In this document: piece by piece, positions 1-11,001 of the stretch
Numbering within the stretch: the stretch's first letter is position 1
Layout of the letters: each line of letters opens with the position of its first letter
Assembly: GCA_010405405.1 (NCBI GenBank)
Contig: MU004233.1
Location: forward strand, 2,024,539-2,088,538
DNA length: 64,000 bases
Source of the DNA: Microthyrium microscopicum
Taxonomy: Eukaryota > Ascomycota > Dothideomycetes > Microthyriales > Microthyriaceae
Reading direction: 5' to 3'
Translations under genes and position numbers: made by a program
The notes under the pieces: model-generated
Told to the model about the DNA's origin: nothing
Seen by the model: only the letters and a program-made list of their open reading frames with translations
The model's database searches: none

Positions 1-294
1 TACAGCTCGCCCGCACCACGCAAATCGCCCGTCAAAGCATTCTTCCGCAGTGCTCGCGACTCGATCCTGCCATCATACCACTCACGAGCACCATATCCAA
101 CGGCAGGCGCATATCCAGCAGCCACATACCCAACCAGCCCGATCAAAAGTCCAACCAAGACAGAGGCAGAGAGTCCACGCAGCCCGCAAATGAACATCTC
201 GGCGCCGCTGAACATCAATCCGCAGTTTGCACACTTGATCAAGCCGCAGACTGCACATCACCCGAGCAATAGACGACCTGACGGATCCTTTTAG
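1..294 (+). CDS. 3' end of a cut gene, Pro/Ser-rich C-terminal tail
   Basis: The first reading frame is open from base 1 to a TAG at 292-294, giving a 97-residue C-terminal fragment. It is rich in Pro, Ser, Ala and Tyr (SPAPRKSPVK, PYPTAGAYPAATYP, TSPIKSPTKTEAESP) with no recognisable domain, and looks like a disordered tail with SP/TP sites. The start and any catalytic part lie left of the window. An open frame on the opposite strand (82-393) is the main alternative, but it has no recognisable domain. The family cannot be named from this piece. Confidence 0.45.
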   Translation, partial: YSSPAPRKSPVKAFFRSARDSILPSYHSRAPYPTAGAYPAATYPTSPIKSPTKTEAESPRSPQMNISAPLNINPQFAHLIKPQTAHHPSNRRPDGSF

Positions 295-998
295 GAGAAG
301 GAGATGCGGGATCGTACAGTGTACTGGATTGGCGAAGAGAGCAAACCATTCTAAGGCGTTGCAGCATATTGACCAGACAGACACTCTTTTCATTTGATTT
401 TTTGGGCGTCAACAGCATATACCCATTTTTGCAAGGCTATGATTTTTTAGCAGGTCTGATTTTTGTATGCCGGTCAGCGATTGAAGCGTTTGGCGTTGGC
501 ATAAACCACTCATTTTGATGATCAATGAGGTCTGTTGTTGTATAGTTTCTAGTTGTGTGATAATATTCAGCATTATGATATTCCGAAAACGGTGCATGCA
601 TTTTATGCTTTAAAGTGATAATCTGAAATTAGATTGTGATGATCATTGACGACCGGGCAAGATGATGATGGGTTCTAGGAGTTGGGAGCGAAGCGTCAAT
701 TAAAGTAGTGGCTAAGCTCAGTGTGGAATAGCTGGTAGACCGTTTGTTCCTGCCAAGGGAACGCCTCCAATTTGCCCATTCTCAGTGCTCACCAACAAGT
801 ATTGCAACGACATCACCAATTCTTTCTTGCAATTCAACTTCACTTCTTCATCACTCTCTTTAACTTGTCTATTCCTTCTCTACATCTTGCTTCTGACCAC
901 TTGTCTTTCCTTTAACAAGCCCTTTACGACTTCGATACCGATCTCGACCCAACGCGCCTTCTACGATCCACCCCCTTAAATCGCGTTCCAAAATCACA
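295..998. other. Intergenic stretch, 3' flank and promoter
   Basis: About 700 bp with no supported gene. The left half is AT-rich. The right part (about 820-998) is pyrimidine-rich with CTTCATCACTC-type tracts, as is usual in the leader of a fungal gene, and runs into the GPI-protein start at 999. Confidence 0.6.
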
Positions 999-1816
999 AT
1001 GCAGTTCAAATCCGTCCTCGCCGTCTTCCTCCTCTCCGCAGGCAGTGCCATTGCCAGCACAAGCCCTCCAGCATGCATGCTCGCCGCTCTCAAGTCCGTC
1101 GATCCTTATACTGAAGCCTGATGGAAAGCAGTAGACTGACGGTGTCATTTATCATTTAGCAACCAGTCCAACCCTGGTGATATCAAGGGCACCTGCAGTT
1201 CAGCAAGTGCTGTACAAAGTGCCATTGGTACAGCATGCACCGCTTCCACTGACAAAAGTGCTGCCTACTCCGCCTTTGCCGACTCGTGCAAGAGTGCAGG
1301 CGTGACAGTCCGTACGTACATATAGGAACATCCCACTCCCGCCAACAATGGCAGCTCATGTACTCAACCAACCATACATACAATTCGCTAACGAGCCTTA
1401 TAGCATCTGTCGCAGCAACCTCATCAGGAACTTCAGCATCAGGTAAAGACCCTAACCAAGAAACCCCCTCGGAGGAATATAATGCAAACCAACAACGCCT
1501 CACCCCCATCTCGGAAGACCAGTCGTCATCCGAGTCAAGCTCATCTCCATCTGATTCCCTTCATGTTACATCATCTGCTTCCTCCAAGGAGTCTGCAACT
1601 TCATCGTCTTCAACATCCACTAACCTGCTCAACTCAGGTACCGGCTCTGGCAAGGGTTCTTCTGCCACTGGAACTGCTGCTGGCTCTTCCGCTTCAGCTT
1701 CAGGCTCTGGCACCACAAAGTCCAATGCTGCGGTCCAACACACCGGCTTTGGCGCTACTGGAGTGCTCGGCGTTGCTGTTGCTGGATTCGTGGCTGGTGC
1801 GGCTATACTTTTGTAG
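999..1816 (+). CDS. GPI-anchored Ser/Thr-rich cell-surface protein with four cysteines
   Basis: Three exons (999-1093, 1160-1311, 1404-1816) join in frame to 219 residues. The second intron has a GTACGT donor and a GCTAACG branch site. Residues 1-19 form a signal peptide (MQFKSVLAVFLLSAGSAIA). Next comes a domain of about 60 residues with four Cys (PPACMLAAL, GTCSSAS, GTACTAS, DSCKSAG), then a long Ser/Thr/Gly-rich stalk suited to O-glycosylation. The end is a hydrophobic tail (GVLGVAVAGFVAGAAILL) behind small residues, as at a GPI attachment site. It is inferred to sit on the plasma membrane or wall. It is not a canonical CFEM protein, which has eight Cys. A GTAAAG at about 1443 could start another intron, but the frame stays open through it. 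No specific function can be given. Confidence 0.75.
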
Positions 1817-2637
1817 GATGGTGTATACTTTGGTTGTGTATGATTAGTTTGGAACTGCAGAAAAGGCACATCTTGCATATCGAAAGGCCACTTGATGCAT
1901 GGCACTGGATAAGTGCTTGGGCGAATAACTTTAGACTGGGATTCTTGGCGAATAGGAGCAGTATGCTCATTGTTTGGGTTTTGTCGGTGTTTGTCGGTTA
2001 TTGAACTCCAAATAAATGATAATTACCTGGCATTTCTGTCAACATCATTTTGAACCTTGGTGTTTGCTCACGGCCGAATGATTCCCATGGTTGATTGCTC
2101 AGCGAATCACCTGCAATATCATGTTGCTGTAAGGCTGACAAGTCGCTCGTGCTAACAGCCTCGAGCATAGAGGGAACTCATCGGCTAACATGGCATCAAT
2201 CCGCCACTCTTTTGCAACTTTGAATAGTGTATCTTCTTTGCCACAACAGCTAGAACAAGTTTACTAATCATAGGGTATGTTCAGGATAGCCAATTATGGT
2301 TGGCGGATATGCATTGCCGATTGACGAGGCTACGGCACATGCAACGAACCTTGCTACCCCAGATTAAGCTCCAACATTTCATACCCGAGGCGAGGGGTTC
2401 ATATGTCAGTACGCTTGACACTACATTATTTCAACACGCCGCTGCAACTCCTCCTTGAAAACGTTCGAACGAATATACTTTATGGTGAATTATTCAATTG
2501 TTCTATAACTAGTGTGGTTTACTCTTAAAGCCTGAGTATCACGAGTTTCTAAGTACCATTGTCGCCACATCCCTTCATCACCACTCTTGCCACATTCTCA
2601 ACTACAACTTTCAAGAGCTTGGAAAACTACAATCACA
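1817..2637. other. Intergenic, 3' UTR and thiolase promoter
   Basis: About 820 bp between two genes on the same strand. Nothing coding is supported. The last 80 bp are CT/CA-rich with CATCACCACTC and ACAATCACAATGG, a good fungal leader and start context. Confidence 0.6.
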
Positions 2638-4073
2638 ATGGCACCAAAAGAAATGGCACCCGTCTACGTCCTCGGCGTAGGCATGACTAAATTCATCAAA
2701 CCCCGCGGCAAAGTAGACTATACCGAACTCGGTTTCGAAGCCGGTATCAAAGCCATGCTTGACGCGCAAATCAACTACGATCAAGTCGACCAAGGAGTCG
2801 CCTGCTATTGCTACGGAGACAGCACATGTGGTCAGCGAGTCTTCTACCAGTTCGGCATGACTCAAATTCCCATCTACAACGTTAACAACAACTGCTCCAC
2901 TGGCTCCACTGGTCTTTTCATGGGCCGCAATGCGATCGGCTATGGTCAATCGGATTGTGTGCTCGTGGTTGGGTTCGAGAAGATGAGTGCTGGCAGTCTG
3001 CAGAATTTCTTCCAGGATCGGGAGAATCCTATTGGAACGAGTAATCTGGTTATGGCGGAGACGAGAGGGATCGCAAAGGCGCCTGGTGCTGCTCAACTCT
3101 TCGGCAACGCTGGTCGCGAATACATGGAGAAGTACATACCACACCCTACACCACCTGACACATAAACATCGCATACTAACTAACCTGTAGATATGGTGCC
3201 AAATCAGAAGATTTCGCTGAAATCGCCCGCGTAAACCATCTCCACTCCAAAAACAATCCCTACTCCCAATTCCAAGACCAATACACCCTCGACCAAATCT
3301 CAAAATCAACCATGATCCACGCCCCCCTCACAAAACTCCAATGCTGCCCAACCTCCGACGGAGCCGCAGCCGCCGTCCTCGTCTCGCAAGCTTTCCTCGA
3401 CGCCAGACCCCATCTCAAGAGCCAAGCAGTCCTCATGGCCGGCCAAGCAATGGCCACCGATTCACCCAACCTCTTCAACAAATCCGACATTGAGCTCGTC
3501 GGCTACGGAATGGGCCAACGCGCCGCAGCAGACGCGCTCGCCCAAGCACACGCTCGCATCGACGATGTTTCCGTCGTTGAACTGCATGACTGTTTCTCGG
3601 CCAACGAAATGGTCACCATCGACGCCCTCGGCATGAGCGCCCCCGGCAAAGCCCACGAACTCGTCCGCAACGGCGATCTAACCTACGGCGGAAAATTCCT
3701 CGTCAATCCCTCCGGCGGCCTCATCTCCAAAGGCCACCCGCTCGGCGCCACCGGTCTAGCGCAATGTGCTGAATTAGTTTGGCATCTACGTGGATGGGCG
3801 AACAACCGCTCCGTGCCAGGCACGCGCATGTGTCTGCAGCACAACCTTGGTCTGGGAGGGGCAGCAGTTGTGGGTGTGTACAGACGCGCGGATGGACAGG
3901 AGGCGAAGGATGTGAGCAACGAGGAGGTGGGCAAGTTGAATAAGTTGGGGTATAATCCGGCTGTGGAGGCGAAGGGCTTTACAAAGGCGCAGGTTGATGC
4001 TACGAGGAGTAAGAGGGCGAGAAGTGCGTGGGCGATTCAGGATACGGAGGAGAAGGTTGAGGCGAGGTTTTAG
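2638..4073 (+). CDS. SCPx-type (sterol carrier protein x) peroxisomal thiolase
   Basis: Two exons (2638-3131, 3191-4073) give 458 residues of a thiolase like the N-terminal half of SCPx, without the C-terminal SCP2 lipid-binding domain. Hallmarks are the nucleophile loop NNNCSTGST (Cys near residue 92), ELHDCFSANE, the GHPLGATGLAQ loop and the C-terminal CLQHNLGLGGAAVVG with the second catalytic Cys. SCPx-type thiolases cleave 3-oxoacyl-CoA of branched or sterol-derived chains in peroxisomes. The C terminus, ARF, is at best a weak PTS1, so localisation is inferred from family. The start at 2638 (ACAATGG) was preferred to an in-frame ATG at 2587, which would add an unconserved stretch. The intron is 59 bp with ACTAAC near its 3' end. 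Confidence 0.9.
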
Positions 4074-4643
4074 GGGTGGTGAAAATTCTGGATTGTATAT
4101 ATCTTGTGCTTTGGTGGCAATGTTAAGTTCTAGTATGTTATCTTGTTCTTGTTCATGATTAAGTCTAAGTACTTACTGAGTGATATCGTTTCTGCTATCC
4201 TTTCCTTCCAACGGATGGCTTCCATTTCATACGTAAAGTTCTCCGTCATTGACCTCTGGTGAACAATATACAAGGTACATCTGTTCGCATCTGCTATCGC
4301 AGGTTAATTCAAAGCTCATTTTACATGAAAGAGTGCCACAGAATCTCACCAGTCTCAATTGAATGGAAAAAGCAATCTTGTCGACTCAGAACGTGACAGG
4401 GCGTCAGCGACGCGTCGCCGTCGCGTACTATCGTCACACCAGCGCGTCTTTGGAGCGCCACATTGAGCCATTGAGACAAGAAAGCGAAGAATCGAAAGAT
4501 ACCAACTCGATGAACTCGTCGTCAAGGCAACTGTTATCTTCCTTTGAGGGGTTTTAAGGAGCTCGGTTCCCGTGTCAAGAGAGAGCGCCCCATAAATTGT
4601 CTTATCTTCTCTCTCTCGCTATTTGTCCGTACGAATAGTCAGC
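4074..4643. other. Intergenic, promoter of the regulator gene
   Basis: About 570 bp, no supported gene. A short open frame (4363-4557) lies in it, but shows no domain and overlaps the likely leader. CTCTCTCTCGC tracts lie just upstream of the next start. Confidence 0.55.
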
Positions 4644-6429
4644 ATGGCACCCGCCAAAGTCTGTTTCAACTGCGCTCAGGACGGCCTACAAAAGTGCTGT
4701 CCAACCGCCACGGGATGCTCTCGTAATCGAAGGGTGAAGAAGAAGAATGTTCGGATCGCGCGAGCCTTTGCTCAAACGTCAGAAGAAGACTCTGACCACG
4801 ACAAGCTCACCACCCCGATAGACATGAGCATAGAGCGGATCTTCCCCGCTGATTCCAGTCGAGAAGTAGATCAAGTGACAGCGTTTTTTCTCGACAGAGA
4901 TGTCTTCCAAGAGAAAGGCTACTCGAAGACCCCAATCTCAGTCGCTGTGCCTGATCATTGTCAAACATGGCTGACCAGGGGATTCAACCGGCAAGTTGAG
5001 CGGAAGAATGATGTCTTTTGGGCCGGATATGCCCAAAGCTGGCAAACTGCTTTCCCCATTAGTCGGTCTATCTACCAGAGTCAATCATGTATCTAACTTT
5101 TCCAAGTATCCAAAGCGCGATTCGACGAGCGGTTCGCAGATTCTAGTCGACATACACCCGATTTCATTGCTTTAATGCTTGCCATGCAGCTAGGCACAGA
5201 CAGAAAAGACACCCACGAGGGCGTTTACGGTTTATATCAGAACGTGAAGCAATGGTGTCAGAGCTTGGAAGCGCATGGAATGATATCGTTGTTGCTCTTA
5301 CAGACCTATATGTTGATTGCACTGTACGAAGTATCACACGCGATCCATCCAGCAGCATATCTCACTATTGGGCATCTTGTCCGGCTTGCCGAGTTGTTAC
5401 AGCTTCAACAGTGCAATAATCCCCACCGATTGAATGGGGCGTCCAGTTAGTACTCCTTATCAGCTGCTGCGCTATAGCTGACTCTGGCCAGGACACTGGC
5501 TGTCTGTTGAAGAAGAACGTCGCGCTTGGTGGGGAATATATATTTTAGACAGGTAAGTACCCAAATCCTTCAAGATCATCCCCATTTCTCAACTTGTATG
5601 CTGATGGTCTGTAATCTAGATATACCAGCATATGCGGGTTTCGAACGGTTAAACCAGTGTTGGATGAGCCTGCTACTGATATGTCGCTGCCTATGGACGA
5701 CGAGAACTTCCATCTTGGGGTATGTTATCTTTTTAGGTCTATTGTGATTGCCAGTATATGCTAAGCGAAAAAATGCAGGACAAATCCGAGAGTCATTCCA
5801 TCTTCAGGGCGCACGACAGGCCAGTTTCTCCATTTGCGCGTACGTGCCAGGCAGCAATCTTACTCTCGAAGGTTATAAAAAACACCAAGAAAGATAAGCC
5901 ATACATCTCTGAAACTGCATATCTTCGAATGGACATCTCTCAATTGAGAACCTTTTGTGCGCACGAGAGTCTAATTCTCCCACGAGATCCCAAGCAATTT
6001 TCAGCACTTCTGCCAGCTATCGCAATACTATTCAGTGCTGAGCTCGCTCTGAATTATAGCCAAGCAACTAAGCATACTGGTAATGATGTCTCAGTGTGTT
6101 GTCCATCTCCTTTGCGTTTGGAAACTCGAAACTTTGCAGAGGCATTACAAAGGCATTACAACAATCCACACACACGGACTGCGTTCGGGCCATTCATTCC
6201 AAACGCTTTGTATCAAATGGCCAAATGCCAAGCGTTTGACGTGCTCACGCTGGGAGAGGTCTATCATGATAACAATGCTGAGGTATTAAGATATACACTG
6301 AGACTTTCGGGCGAAAACTGGAGAGAGGGAGGTATGATATTGAATTTCTGGTCCTGCCATACGCAGTCACTAATTATATGTCTAGATATGTACTTGAAGA
6401 TGCTCCAGAATGGGAACCAAGATGCCTAG
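4644..6429 (+). CDS. Fungal-specific transcription factor with degenerate Zn2Cys6-like N terminus
   Basis: Six exons are proposed (4644-5061, 5107-5445, 5492-5552, 5620-5719, 5779-6331, 6386-6429), about 504 residues. The N terminus has Cys in the pattern of a zinc binuclear cluster (CFNCAQDGLQKCC...GC), followed by a basic stretch RNRRVKKKNVRIAR. The last Cys of a normal Zn2Cys6 motif is missing. The middle is a clear fungal-specific transcription factor domain: LMLAMQLG, LLLQTYMLIALYEVSHA, HWLSVEEERRAWWGIYILDR and FHLG. A different last acceptor at 6399 would instead carry the frame to a stop at 6542, adding Pro/Glu-rich residues; both are in frame. The target pathway is unknown. The weak zinc cluster suggests either an altered DNA-binding mode or early decay. 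Confidence 0.7.
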
Positions 6430-6715
6430 AATATCCTTTTCCCCGTAGAAATTTCTGCACATTTTCAGGACCTTCATACCTCGATTTATTCGCGGAAGAA
6501 GACAAAGATTTTCATCTCCTCATCAGAGGACCAGAAAACTAGACGGTCCTTAGATCACTATGGCTATTTCTGTCACGGTTTCCAGAAATGACCGTTCACA
6601 ACATGTTGCTTTGGGCTGTCTTATAGCTGTGGCACTGAAGCGTGTGAAAATAGTGCTGTGCGTGGTCTTATATGTTACAGACTACTCCGTACCTAGACCT
6701 CATCTACACTATGGG

Positions 6716-7925
6716 CTATCGAAGACGAGAAAAGGTCCGGTCTGTCAAATCCAGACCGTATGGCATACTGAAAGCAGCCAGAACAATCTTCCATGCTTTA
6801 GTGCTAGTCCAACGCGACAGTGGACCGAACGCTCTTGTGACATCTTGCTGGAGCACTGTATCGTTTGCCTTACCCCCTCTCATGAGCGCCTGAATCTTCA
6901 GCTCAACCTGCATCATTCGGACTTCTCTGGTCCAGCGCAGCTCTTTTTGCAACTCCTTTGTGGATAACACTCGGAAGAGCCCGTTCTTCTCTAGGTGTAA
7001 TGGCTCGTCTTGGATATCATACACGGCACCAGTGGCGAGCAAGTTTCGAAGATCAAAGCTGTCGTCCACAACGAATCGGTCTTGGATGTTACAAAGCGCT
7101 GAGCAGTTGAATACGTGGATGGCCGCATCAATACCATAACTCGCGCAAATCTGTAGAGAATCAAGGGGCGCATGAGGTAGGTAAGATCCTCGCGTAGATA
7201 GACTATGGCAGCTGTTGCTTGGACGGCTGTTCGTTGGGGATTGTTGAGAATTAGTCCAAGCATTCTTATCCTGCAAAGATTAGAGTTTGCCTTTATAAAT
7301 GCGCTAAAACTTACAAATGGCTTTGAAAGACTGTCAGACCACTAAATGCAAGCCGCGGAAATGGAACAGGCTGGAGCTCCTCATGAATTGTTTCGTGGCT
7401 TCGTCCAGGTCGTAGACCCGTCCTACCTTTGTGAATGAGATGCGACCTCAGAACTGAAATAGAATTGGGTTCGGTCAGGTATTCTATCCAGAGCTTCATG
7501 CCTTTCTCTTCGTCCTCCGAGAGCAAGTCGAGTTTACGCAGCTCCGTTACAACTTCAAGCTCCTCCAGCACGCGCTCTAACTTCTCGGCTAACCAGCGGT
7601 CATCCATGGCCCATGAAGCTGGCCGAATCTTCCATTCCTCACGACCTTGATGAATCCCGGGCGTCGTCCAGAGAGAAAGGAGGGCTTTCACGTAGAAATC
7701 TAACAGAACAGCTTGATCGGATTCTTCGGGGTTGATGTGGAACTTGAAAGCGCCAACTTGGGAGAATCTTAGCTGGACGGCATACACGTAATGGAGCGTA
7801 TCATCAGTTCTAGAACGAGCAAATCCAACTATCCAGCGATTGGGAATGGACTTGCAAAAAAGACTCTTCGGGTGGCTTAACTTTCCAAAGTCTTCAAGGA
7901 ACTTCAGCTCGTGTGCTTGTGCCAT
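6716..7925 (-). CDS. Unrecognised protein, three exons
   Basis: Exons at 7925-7315, 7270-7204 and 7150-6716 splice in frame to 370 residues. The first intron has a strong GTAAGT donor and TTTGCAG acceptor, the second a GTCTAT donor and CTACAG acceptor. I recognise no family. The N-terminal half has hydrophobic/aromatic runs (HYVYAVQLRFSQVGAFKF) and a charged helix rich in Glu/Leu (EKLERVLEELEVVTELRKL) that could be a coiled coil. The C-terminal half has another charged helix (KELQKELRWTREVRMMQVE). No signal peptide or membrane segment is seen. It converges on the regulator gene upstream. The three exons sharing one frame argue for a real gene, but the function is open. Confidence 0.6.
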
Positions 7926-8406
7926 AGCTGCGATAAAAGACTGTGCAATTAGAGCTAAACAGACAAAAAGAACTTAGACATAACAAGCTTAATATAAGGC
8001 ATCGCTGACCTGACGAGGAAAACAATCATCACTAATGTGTTGCGATACAGAGTTGGCTCATCATGTCTGTTACGTACCTAACTTATCTGAGTACTTAGGT
8101 GCCAAAAGACTGGCTATTTTCGTATAACAAATAAAGATAAGCATCTCTGGGCTTTCAGATATGTGTTTTTGCTTGTCATTCTATAGACGAGTGTAAGAGT
8201 AACACGTCAAGTCTACACCAGTTGGACCGGAGAATGATCCTATTGGGGAGCCTATGTAAAAGTGTTGCTTGATACAATGGGGATGGAGTGCGGAGCTCGT
8301 GGCTAAGAGCGTTGCCATAGAAAACCAGAGCTGTTGGTCGAGAGTTTGGGCGAGGCATAAGAGTACATTAACCAAATTTCAGATTCACCTGCATACGCGA
8401 TAGCTA
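7926..8406. other. Intergenic between two minus-strand genes
   Basis: About 480 bp, AT-rich. The overlapping minus-strand frames at 8176-8375 show no domain and are not supported as genes. Confidence 0.5.
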
Positions 8407-9090
8407 CTATCCTTCTCGCTTCCAACCGACCAAATCTGCATAGAAACTACGAATGGCTGAGCAACGCAATTTCACAAGTCGGCCTTCCCCCGAATATCCA
8501 TCAATCTCAACAGTAATCTGGTCATTATCCACTTTGATTCTCAGCCAGAGATTGTCAGTCAGTAGCTGTTTATACTCCCAACAATCGGATGATTCAAATC
8601 GAACTCCATGATGTACCTTGACAATCAAGGCGAAGCTCGTATGCCAGATATAAGCCGCATATATCTTTTTGTGCCCGTGTGGCATTTCACTCAACCACCT
8701 ATTGGTAGAATTTTGTGGCCAGTAGTCTTGAATAGGAACTCCAACTGCGAGATAGTCATGAGTAAGGCGCACTCGGGCTAGAGCAATAGTAGTACTAGGA
8801 ATTGGAAGACGAGGCCCATCAAGCTCATCGAAGCACCAAGTACCTCTAGCACGCTCAATTGGAGATGGCGCATTATGAGTTACTCTGTGCTGCTTACGAA
8901 GGACAAACACAAGAAGTCGCTCAGTTCTATCCTGTTGTTTGTGACGATGCTGGCTTGTAGGAATGCAGGTTGAATGTCGTTTCGCTCCATTATCCGGTCT
9001 TTCAAAGGGTAGTTCGTGCCTGAGGGGGGAGGAAACTATGGGGTCATGAGGCTCTGATATCTTCAAGAAAGAAAAGAGTCTGTCCATCAT
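8407..9090 (-). CDS. Unrecognised 227-residue protein
   Basis: A single uninterrupted frame of 227 residues. The N terminus is basic and polar, with FSFLKISEP and HRHKQQDRTERLLVFVLRKQHR. The C-terminal 120 residues mix aromatic and charged residues in alternating strands (KKIYAAYIWHTSFALIVKVHH, NLWLRIKVDNDQITVEIDGY), which suggests a beta-rich fold. No signal peptide, transmembrane segment or known motif is seen. It lies between another unknown gene and a repeat-rich island, so it may be a lineage-specific accessory gene. The length of the frame in moderately AT-rich DNA is the main support. Confidence 0.5.
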   Translation of the reverse strand: MMDRLFSFLKISEPHDPIVSSPLRHELPFERPDNGAKRHSTCIPTSQHRHKQQDRTERLLVFVLRKQHRVTHNAPSPIERARGTWCFDELDGPRLPIPSTTIALARVRLTHDYLAVGVPIQDYWPQNSTNRWLSEMPHGHKKIYAAYIWHTSFALIVKVHHGVRFESSDCWEYKQLLTDNLWLRIKVDNDQITVEIDGYSGEGRLVKLRCSAIRSFYADLVGWKREG

Positions 9091-10039
9091 GAGGAATCGG
9101 GACTTGAGGCTTTGTAAGAGTGGCTATGAAATGAGAGATCACTTTTAGTGGAAGCAGATTTATTGCAGTCTAGGAAGAGGCATAAGTAACAACTGTTTTA
9201 AAGTTTCCATTTGGGTATATGTACATATCTTTTGATACATGGGACTTGCGACTCAGACATACTACCTAGCAACAAAGAACTTCGCCTTTTTTGAAGTAAG
9301 AGTTTCGAACTCATACCAGTTCTCATCGCTATGAGATCAGTTCAGATACATCAAGTTTCATATTGGATCATTATCTTGAAGGCAGTTTCATGACCAATGG
9401 CACAATGATCGCGAAGCTAGACAAGTTCCTCGGAAGCGAGCACGCAATACAAAATTCGAAGCGATTTACTTGATGCTTGGTGTTAGCACGTAGACCAGTG
9501 AATCGTTGTGTCTGTCTTCATATGTTTGTATGGTTACAGAAACCACTTCGCAGGCTATGAAAGCCATCCAATGCAACAAGACCTACTCGTGTATGATGAT
9601 CTGATGTTAGGAGTCTTAAACTATTTAAATGGTCAAGGCTGTCCCCCGGATAGTAGCATGTTCCTCCATATATCGAAAGCGAAAGAATGGATGAAGAATG
9701 GCATGTCAAGTATAAAATGTACGACAATACTGGTTCATTGGACTATCTATAGTTCCAACATTCAACTCTAGACCAAAGATTACTGCCAGCCCATCATAGA
9801 AAATGATCATATATTAGACGTTGGAACTTCCATGAGAGGGATAGTCATGAAATCCACATATTTTGCAGTACAGCGTACATATTCATTGCAGTCACGTCAA
9901 CATCAGCAGCTCTCTCTACGAGACGAATAATTCGGGCCTTGCAACAAGTCAGTGTTCAATGGAAGTTGAAGCGCAACTTCCTAAATAGGGCAAGTCAGGA
10001 ACTGCTCCGATGTAGAACCTCCGATGAAGGTTATCTCGG
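9091..10039. other. AT-rich intergenic stretch
   Basis: About 950 bp without a supported gene. A short plus-strand frame (9508-9771) and its antisense partner have no domain or splice support. The stretch leads into the inverted-repeat island. Confidence 0.5.
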
Positions 10040-10490
10040 TAACCCAGACTGTTGTGATCGCTTACAGTACCCCTTTTAGGACTAACACTACTTCGAACTC
10101 GCGATCTAACAGTCTGGGATCACATCGCGGAATTTGTTAGACTCAACGCTTGCGACTTTTTAGCTTTTAGATTCAAATAGGTTTATCTCGACAATAAAGC
10201 GTCTTTTCAAAATTGTGAGCTTTGCTAAAAATACTTCAACAACGACGCTTTATAACCATAGTAATTTCATTTTTATTGCTCAACTCTACATAGCTACATA
10301 GATTACCAAAAACAAGGCCCAAAAACAACTCGATGCTTGCAGGTTCGCGATTTACCAACCCCCCAAAACTCTACGACGGCTAAATTTTATGAATATTTTT
10401 TATAAGCATTGTTATTCGCCTTGTCCTAAAAATTCCAAAACAAATATCCAAAAACTCAAATTTAGCAAGATGGTAGAGTTATATTGGTTC
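10040..10490. repeat. AT-rich island with nested imperfect inverted repeats (decayed non-autonomous element?)
   Basis: Three inverted-repeat pairs are visible. CCCAGACTGTTGTGATCGC (10043-10061) faces GCGATCTAACAGTCTGGG (10101-10118) with one indel. ATAAAGCGTC (10194-10203) faces GACGCTTTAT (10244-10253). A 21-base arm at 10367-10387 (AACTCTAC...CTAAATTT) faces its imperfect complement at 10458-10480. The surrounding sequence is strongly AT-rich and has no open frame. This is what a decayed short DNA transposon or foldback element would look like, but no target-site duplication could be fixed. Confidence 0.45.
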
Positions 10491-10733
10491 AAAGAATTGT
10501 TATTTTTCTGGTTTTGGGGAACATGAAGCTATAACAAGAACTTTGATCAAGAATCCTAAGCTCAATTATGGGAGAATAAATAAGCCGTGAGTAGCAATAA
10601 ATAGCTAAGCTTAAGTAGTTTACGAAGCTGTCAATTTCAAAGAATAAAGAGTTGTTATTGATAAATATCCAATGAGTTGAAGATGTTGAGTTTTAAAGGG
10701 TTGACACTAACAAAAGGCGCGATAGGGTCTCAG

Positions 10734-10793
10734 ACGGTAAAACAGGGTCAGCTCCACCACGTGACCGTGGTAGAGCTGATCCTGTTGTACCGT
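10734..10793. repeat. Long hairpin: 28-bp arms, TGAC loop, CACGTG at the apex
   Basis: The left arm 10734-10761 and right arm 10766-10793 match in 25 of 28 positions as inverted repeats, separated only by TGAC. The apex contains the palindrome CACGTG (10758-10763), a binding site for bHLH factors in fungi. Shorter outer arms continue the symmetry: TCTCAG (10728-10733) with CTGAGA (10802-10807), and AGGGTCT (10724-10730) with AGACCCT (10820-10826). The right end is about 210 bp upstream of the RIB4 start. It could be a regulatory palindrome or a foldback element remnant. Confidence 0.75.
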
Positions 10794-11001
10794 ATGAGTT
10801 TCTGAGATAAGATGAAGGCAGACCCTGTGCCCCGCCCCCATGTAACACATGTGCATCATTCCAACCATACATAGTAGCTGTAGCCTTAACTCCTTCACAA
10901 TCCTGCTCTATTACTCCACTTACTGCAAGCTTCTCCTAAAGGTAATTCCAAAAAATAGCTCGATATCTCACTCATATCAATCCCAAGCTTCCAGTGACAT
11001 C

